DNA of 64,000 nt from Flectonema sp. DT1601 (lineage: Eukaryota > Euglenozoa > Diplonemea > Diplonemida > Diplonemidae), in the NCBI GenBank assembly GCA_964019425.1, contig OZ025832.1:558001-622000 (forward strand). The letters run 5' to 3'. Below are positions 58,664 to 64,000 of the stretch, in pieces. The position numbers were made by a program, and so were the translations under genes. Within the stretch, counting starts at the first letter, position 1, and every line of letters begins with the position of its first letter. A model generated the notes under the pieces. That model searched no databases. It saw nothing but the letters and a program-made list of their open reading frames with translations, and had not been told where the DNA came from.

Positions 58664-60265
58664 ATGAGCAAGACCGTAACATTAGTGGACTACGGTGCTG
58701 GTAACGTTAGAAGTGTTGTGAATGCTGTCAAATTCTTGGGATGGGAAGTTGAAATGGCATCGACTGCTGAGCAAATAGCCTCCGCTGAGAAGCTTATTTT
58801 CCCAGGAGTTGGTGCTTTTGGAAGTGCTATGGCAAGGCTTGAGTCACTTGGGTTTATAGAACCATTACGTGAATACATAAAGGGTGGAAAACCATTCTTT
58901 GGAGTCTGCCTTGGAATGCAAACCCTATTCGAGGAATCTGATGAATCACCTGGTGTTAAGGGACTGTGTGCTATCCCGGGGAAAATCACACGATTCTCAG
59001 TAGACTCGGAGAAGTACTCTGTTCCACACATGGGTTGGAATGAAGTTCGTTGTTGGAAATCTCCAGAGCTCTTCAACTGTAACACCCGCTACTACTTCGT
59101 TCACTCATATGTAGCAGATGTGAGTAACGTTCCTGGAGAGTGGATTCTGACTACAACTGATTATGGAGGTCAGAAAATTGTTTCATCAGTTCAAAATGGA
59201 AATGTTATGGCAACACAATTCCATCCAGAAAAAAGTGGTGGGGAGGGTTTGAACTTGTTGAAAACTTTTTTAAACAATCCAAACATCCCAAAGACTACTT
59301 CAACTTGGGGAACAACAGAACAACCTCCAACAACTCTTGGTAAGAGAGTGATTGCTTGTTTAGATGTTCGTAGTAATGACAATGGAGATATTGTAGTTAC
59401 AAAGGGTGATCAATATAATGTTCGTGAAGAGAATTCAAAAGAAGTTCGTAATCTTGGAAAACCTGTTGAACTCGCTGAACGATACTACAATGAGGGGGCT
59501 GATGAAATCACTTTTCTGAATATCACTTCATTCAGACATTCTCCACTGAAAGATCAGCCAATGCTTGAGGTCTTGAAACAAGCTTCAGAACGGATATTTG
59601 TCCCCCTCTGTGTTGGTGGTGGTATCAGAGACACAGTTGACCCTGACGGCACTCCTCACCCAGCATTAGAAGTTGCTGGAGAGTACTTCAGAAGTGGAGC
59701 AGACAAAGTCTCATTGGGATCTGATGCTGTTTATTCAGCCATTCAGCACCGTAAGGATCCAAAGTCAACTGAAGAGTCGGCAATCACAACAATATCAAAA
59801 GTCTATGGAAGACAAGCAGTTGTCATCTCATGTGATCCAAAGAGAGTCTACGGAGAATCTGAGAATCACAAAACATTCACTGCTCTAGTTCCAGGACCTA
59901 ACGGTGAGACACAATGTTGGTACCAATGCACTGCTAAGGGTGGTAGAGAAACAGCTGACTTATCAGCATTGGAATTAGCACAGGCAGTTGAAGAAATGGG
60001 TGCTGGTGAGATCTTATTAAACTGTATTGACCATGATGGGTCAAACAGTGGGTTCGAAACAGCTCTGATATCAAACGTGAAACAAAATGTTACAATTCCT
60101 GTTATTGCTTCATCAGGTGCAGGATGCCCAGATCACTTTATTGACGTCTTTAACAAGTCGAATCCTGATGCTGGACTTGCTGCTGGTATATTCCATCGTC
60201 GAGAAGTCAGTATCAAACAAGTGAAAGACGCTCTCACAGAAGCTAAAATCCCAGTAAGGTTATAG
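58664..60265 (+). CDS. HIS7: Bifunctional imidazole glycerol phosphate synthase (HisH-HisF fusion)
   Basis: 533 aa, the eukaryotic fused form (yeast HIS7 is 552 aa). The N-terminal glutaminase half (about 1-210) has nucleophile C82 in GVCLGMQ and the H187-P188-E189 pair in FHPEKSGG. It supplies ammonia to the cyclase half (about 225-533), which converts PRFAR to imidazole glycerol phosphate and AICAR in histidine synthesis. The cyclase half has D234 in ACLDVR, GDQYNVRE, GADEITFLNITSFR, VGGGIRD and NCIDHDGSNSG, all intact. No transit peptide is seen, so it is probably cytosolic. It implies at least part of a histidine pathway, expected in a free-living or phagotrophic protist but absent from most parasites. 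No intron. The ATG lies 25 nt after CCCTTCAG. Confidence 0.95.
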   Translation: MSKTVTLVDYGAGNVRSVVNAVKFLGWEVEMASTAEQIASAEKLIFPGVGAFGSAMARLESLGFIEPLREYIKGGKPFFGVCLGMQTLFEESDESPGVKGLCAIPGKITRFSVDSEKYSVPHMGWNEVRCWKSPELFNCNTRYYFVHSYVADVSNVPGEWILTTTDYGGQKIVSSVQNGNVMATQFHPEKSGGEGLNLLKTFLNNPNIPKTTSTWGTTEQPPTTLGKRVIACLDVRSNDNGDIVVTKGDQYNVREENSKEVRNLGKPVELAERYYNEGADEITFLNITSFRHSPLKDQPMLEVLKQASERIFVPLCVGGGIRDTVDPDGTPHPALEVAGEYFRSGADKVSLGSDAVYSAIQHRKDPKSTEESAITTISKVYGRQAVVISCDPKRVYGESENHKTFTALVPGPNGETQCWYQCTAKGGRETADLSALELAQAVEEMGAGEILLNCIDHDGSNSGFETALISNVKQNVTIPVIASSGAGCPDHFIDVFNKSNPDAGLAAGIFHRREVSIKQVKDALTEAKIPVRL

Positions 60266-61263
60266 TGCCATTTTGATCTCTCAAGGCTTCCCAAAGAAGT
60301 CTTCTAATAAGTTTATGGCTGCAGTTCCTTTCATCAGAGTAGCAGAGATGTATAAATTTGACATGCAAGTTGTTGTGGTTGTGTCTTTGTTTTTTTGAAG
60401 TACTCCAAATAAAAAAGGCCACCGTTAGTCGGTCACGCCGCCAAGGATTGAAAAAAACAAAAAAAAAAAAATATTAATTCGATCACGTGGTTTATTATTT
60501 ATTATGTTGGTTTGTATTTCTGACTTGTTTCAGACACCGCACCTCCTTCGAGTTAAATTCCTAACGTTGATGAAGCTGGCCACTGGAGCGGCATACGAAT
60601 CGAAAAACTTTTTTTTTTTCTCGTTTTCTCTTAAGCATGCAGATGTATGCTATAAAGCTCTTTTTCTTCTTTTTTGTTTTATTTTTTATTATTAAAATCG
60701 TTTGTACTCTTTCCAATTGTGTTTGTCTGTTCCGGGTTGCAGCCTCACCACCGTGTGCGAGGCGCGCTGGTTCCGTGTCGGTATACAAGCTATTCTACGA
60801 GGGTATTATGTTTTGTGTATTGCCAACCATTCCTTTTTTTGTTTTGAGGATATCATTCCGTGTCATTTTCCGACATCGTGAATAAAAACAACTCGATGGT
60901 CAAATGCAACTGCTTCTTATATATATTCGGTAGTTGTACTCACCCGTTGAAGTTGAAAGCTACAGGTTTCTTTTTTTTTTCCTGTCTCTAATTTATAGGC
61001 GTTTGTTCGTGTTTGTATCTATTCGTCTTACAATTTGCAAAATAACGAAGCCGAGCTGGCAACGGCATCGCAGCAAATTAAAAGCCATCAACGCGGATGC
61101 GTGTACTTAAATGATTCTTATTTGTGATAAATAATTTTATTTTATTCAAAAACAGGTGATGGCAAATAACAGTTACAAAGTGAATAAAAGTTTAAAAGAA
61201 ATCATTTTAACCTCAAAATCTCAAAAAAAAAAAAAAAAAAAATAGGTATTAATAAAAATAAAT
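60266..61263. other. Spacer
   Basis: 998 nt, AT-rich, with small GC-richer patches (about 60415-60445 and 60735-60785). I see no gene. The end has an A run, AATAG (61241-61245) and a short A/T leader to the next ATG. Confidence 0.6.
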
Positions 61264-61818
61264 ATGATTATTGGCTGTGGTTGTGCTTTGCGTGGATTCA
61301 GTGCATTTATTTATGTCTTAGTACTACTTGCTTTTGCGCTGATAGGAGCGGTGCTTTCATACACGCAGAGTGTTTCCTTATTTGATGCCGCAGAGTGGAA
61401 AGCAGAAAGCTTAATTGCTAACTGCACTATTATAAGTAGGACAGAGAAGGCTTGCAGTGGAAGACAACCCAATACTGGTTTTGTGTATGATGTGTCTGTC
61501 ATTAGGTGTCCGCGCTTACTGCAAGACTGGAGTTGTCGGTTTACTAAAAACATAAACGAATCGTATCCCTGTTATGTTTCTCGTGATTGCGAATCGTTTA
61601 AATGGAATAACAACGTTCCGTACAGTAGTATTATTATTATTCTTATTTCTGTGTTTTTGACTCTCTTGATTACATTAGCGATTATAGACGTGTTAATTAA
61701 AGCATTCAAAGAGAATCGACGACCAGAAGAGGCTGCAGGTGATCACCCTTCTTCTGACGTAAACGAATCGACTAATTTAGTAATCCAAAACAAGTGTGAA
61801 ATAAAAATAGAAAATTGA
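61264..61818 (+). CDS. Two-helix membrane protein with Cys-rich extracytosolic loop
   Basis: 184 aa. TM1 is at about 12-34 (FSAFIYVLVLLAFALIGAVL) and TM2 at about 120-143 (SIIIILISVFLTLLITLAII). The loop between them (about 35-118) has five Cys and N-glycosylation sequons (NCT, NES). The short tail is charged and cytosolic. The topology (2-TM with a disulfide-rich loop) resembles auxiliary ion-channel subunits such as BK beta, but I see no sequence signature, so that is only an analogy. Codon use is ordinary, and the ATG lies 18 nt after an AG at 61244-61245. Family not recognised. Confidence 0.65.
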   Translation: MIIGCGCALRGFSAFIYVLVLLAFALIGAVLSYTQSVSLFDAAEWKAESLIANCTIISRTEKACSGRQPNTGFVYDVSVIRCPRLLQDWSCRFTKNINESYPCYVSRDCESFKWNNNVPYSSIIIILISVFLTLLITLAIIDVLIKAFKENRRPEEAAGDHPSSDVNESTNLVIQNKCEIKIEN

Positions 61819-62550
61819 TAAAAGAGGGAAATGAACTCCAATGAATAGACTACTTTTAGTTTTTTTTTTTTTTTCCCGAACGCTTTTCAGGAATTACGCT
61901 GAAAAAATCCCATTTTTTTTTTTTTTACTGAAACCTTTTTAAATATGTTAAAAAAAAATGAGAAAAAGACTGCCCTCAAAAATTTGGGCAATTTTTTTTC
62001 ATCTTTCCTTCTGATAAAGAAGTGATGGAGGGTATTTTTTTTTTTTTTTTTTTTTTTTCTTCCTTTTTCCTAATGACATTAATTTACACGTATTGAGGTT
62101 GTCTTTAAATAGTATCTCAAATACTTCAATAATTGTCAAGGAGTAAAGCTAAGACAGCAGTTCCTAGGTCTGTTGACTCAACCACTTTTATTATTTTTTC
62201 CCTGGCCGAACCTTATATTATTATTACATTAGTTTTTATCCAGTTTTTTTTTTACTTATGGCATTAAGTTATCTCCACACTTTCAAGAAGCTATTCGCAG
62301 TCGCAATTTACGAAAATGAGACTGTTTCTGATAAAGGGAAAAAAAAAAAAAAAAAAAAAAGGAGGTTTCTGTATCACCAGAGGTGTTATTGTATGTTCGT
62401 GGTCCTTTTGCTCTCTTCTATTCCGCAAAACAATTCTTATTATCAAATTGTATCCAATAATTGAAAATTATTTTTTTTCGTTTAGTAACAAACTACGGAA
62501 TACAACCAGTACGACTTGATAATATACACAAAGGGTTCATTCAGCTGAGT

Positions 62551-63580
62551 TGTTACACAATCGTTATCGTCCTGCTGTTTACATGAACCTGATGGAGACC
62601 TGTCTTGCTTCATTGCTCTCTTCTTTTTTGACTGATATTTTTTTTTTTCTGTGGGATCGTTCCGCAAGGCAATTCTCATAATCATGGTATCCAATAATTG
62701 AAAATTTTTTTTTCGTTTATTCACAAGCCAGGAAATACAACTACTACGTGACTTGATAATATACACAAAGGGTTGCTCTAGGGAAGGTGTTTTCAAGAAG
62801 CCCCAGGGGCAGTGTGTCAAGTCCCAGGGGTAGTGTCTCTCGTACAGGTGTATCCGTTTAAATCCATTCAGATAAGCCTTATATTTGTTGATCGCAGCTA
62901 GTTTTACTGGCGCAGGGAAATAGATAACATGACATAATAAATAACGGCTCTTAATCTGAATAGTTTCTTCTCCGACTTCGTCGGTGCAAAAAAAAAAAAA
63001 ATTTCGATCCATCGTTACCACCGATATCAACGGATGCGATTACTGGAAATATCCTCACGCGTGTTGAAGAATATATTAATCTTTCATTTACGGCATCAGA
63101 GTGGCATTTTGATAAAATATAGAGCAATTGTGAGTTGTTACACAATCGTTATCGTCCTGCTGTTTACATGAACCTGATGGAGACCTGTCTTGCTTCATTG
63201 CTCTCTTCTTTTTTGACTGATATTTTTTTTTTTCTGTGGGATCGTTCCGCAAGGCAATTCTCATAATCATGGTATCCAATAATTGAAAATTTTTTTTCGT
63301 TTATTCACGAGCCAGGAAATACAACTACTACGTGACTTGATAATATACACAAAGGGTTGCTCTAGGGAAGGTGTTTTCAAGAAGCCCCAGGGGCAGTGTG
63401 TCAAGTCCCAGGGGGTAGAGGTGTATCCGTTTTAAAAAAGAAATATTTTCGATCCATCGTTACCACCGATATCAACGGATGCGATTACTGGAAATATCCT
63501 CACGCGTGTTGAGGAATATATTAATCTTTCATTTACGGCATCAGAGTGGCATTTTGATAAAATATAGAGCAATTGTGAGT
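62551..63580. repeat. Two tandem units of a ~445-bp repeat
   Basis: Unit 1 (62551-63135, 585 bp) and unit 2 (63136-63580, 445 bp) share, in order, TGTTACACAATCGTTATCGT, GAACCTGATGGAGACCTGTC, GGCAATTCTCATAATCATGG, AGAAGCCCCAGGGGCAGTGT, ATCGTTACCACCGATATCAA and TGGCATTTTGATAAAATATA. The 140-bp difference is a TIR element in unit 1. A third start follows at 63581, and worn units flank the array on both sides. Confidence 0.8.
62862..62987 (-). mobile_element. Short TIR element (MITE-like), minus orientation, in repeat unit 1
   Basis: On the plus strand this reads CCATTCAGATAAG at 62864-62876 and CTTAATCTGAATAGTTT at 62949-62965, the inverted ends, followed by the conserved CCGACTTCGTCGG motif. 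Unit 2 of the surrounding repeat lacks it: GTGTATCCGTTT runs almost directly into TTTCGATCCATCG. Unit 2 therefore looks like the empty site. Confidence 0.75.
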
Positions 63581-64000
63581 TGTTACACAATCGTTATCGT
63601 CCTGCTGTTTACATGAACCTGATGGAGACCTGTCTTGCTTCATTGCTCTCTTCTTTTTTTTGACTGATATTTTCCGCAAAAAACAATATTTATTGTAAAA
63701 ATCAGTTATTTTATTTTGTTATTATTCTTTTTTTAGTTTAGTCACAAACCAAGGAACAACCCAGCGTGACTTGATATTAAGCACAAAGGGTTCATTTACG
63801 TATCCTGTTGTGTAGATGAACCGACACCCTTTGTGGAATCTGATGTGAATTGTCTTGTTTCTATTGCTCTCTTCTTTTTAACTGATATTTTTTTTTTTCC
63901 TGCGGGGTTCGTTCACGCAAAAGTAATTATTTATTATAATTGTATCCAAGAATTTTGAAAATTTATTTCTTTTTTTTTTTTTAAAAAGAAACATTGGTAG

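Larger units (their letters stand above)
61819..64000. other. Terminal gene-free region with tandem repeats
   Basis: 61819-62390 is AT-rich spacer with T runs. From about 62395 to the end a repeated unit dominates: a diverged unit around 62395-62545, two good units (62551-63135 and 63136-63580) and further diverged copies to about 63950. A minus-oriented TIR element sits in the first good unit. Long minus-strand frames over 62482-63279 simply read through the repeats and are not believed to be genes. Confidence 0.6.

Noticed and set aside
62482-63279. 182-codon minus-strand frame
   Set aside because: It runs through the tandem repeat and the TIR element; both units give the same fragment, so it is repeat read-through.

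Overview
This window is nuclear DNA of a eukaryotic microbe. The encoded proteins are purely eukaryotic: COG6, COMMD10, GPR107/108, ERMP1, a soluble-type adenylyl cyclase, a voltage-gated K+ channel and a fused HisHF. Every confident protein gene lies on the + strand across about 60 kb. Introns are few (three genes show none to two, with GT..AG ends). Nearly every gene has a T-rich tract followed by an acceptor-like AG only 4-40 nt before its ATG. Together these features look like unidirectional gene clusters whose mRNAs are trans-spliced, as in Euglenozoa (kinetoplastids, diplonemids) and some alveolates. I cannot fix the lineage from sequence alone; a free-living or histidine-autotrophic protist of such a group fits best. 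Spacers are AT-rich and full of T (less often A) runs of 10-27 nt.

Layout. 1-1250: spacer with a foldback element. 1.25-18.4 kb: a compact block with an ERMP1-like M28 peptidase, a triple cyclic-nucleotide-binding-domain protein, a C2/coiled-coil protein, an unknown 191-aa protein, a 57-aa membrane protein, an unknown 538-aa protein, a Kv-type channel with an unusual C-terminal domain, COG6, and a 6-TM protein with a degenerate nucleotide-cyclase domain. 18.4-23.5 kb: gene-free, rich in dispersed repeats, hairpin clusters and two related copies of a candidate structured RNA. 23.5-31.9 kb: an EGF/glycosyltransferase-like secretory-pathway protein and a large ADCY10-like cyclase. 31.9-36.1 kb: gene-free with repeats. 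36.1-40.9 kb: COMMD10 (one intron) and a DUF4116-repeat protein (one intron). 41.9-51.1 kb: three tandem, nearly identical copies of the 6-TM degenerate cyclase, separated by repeat- and ncRNA-like spacers. 52-54.6 kb: a GPR107/108 gene with two introns, its 5' end partly duplicated upstream and a protein-like antisense frame in intron 2. 55-58 kb: a coiled-coil protein and two copies of a small acidic-tailed protein that differ by one base I could see. 58.7-61.8 kb: HisHF and a 2-TM cysteine-rich protein. 61.8-64 kb: a tandem repeat array invaded by a short terminal-inverted-repeat element.

How the genes fit together. Several genes concern cyclic-nucleotide or membrane signalling (soluble-type cyclase, three-CNBD protein, four degenerate receptor-like cyclases, K+ channel, C2 protein). 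Others are Golgi/ER trafficking housekeeping genes (COG6, COMMD10, GPR107, ERMP1, glycosyltransferase). In trans-splicing organisms neighbours in one cluster need not share a function, so the shared theme is only suggestive. The most interesting items are the family of catalytically degenerate 6-TM cyclases with divergence focused in the membrane part, the K+ channel fused to a nuclease-fold-like tail, the CDS-bounded identity of the 56-58 kb gene pair, the structured-RNA candidates at 19.3/21.4 kb and 48.8 kb, and a MITE-like family with an apparent empty site inside this window.
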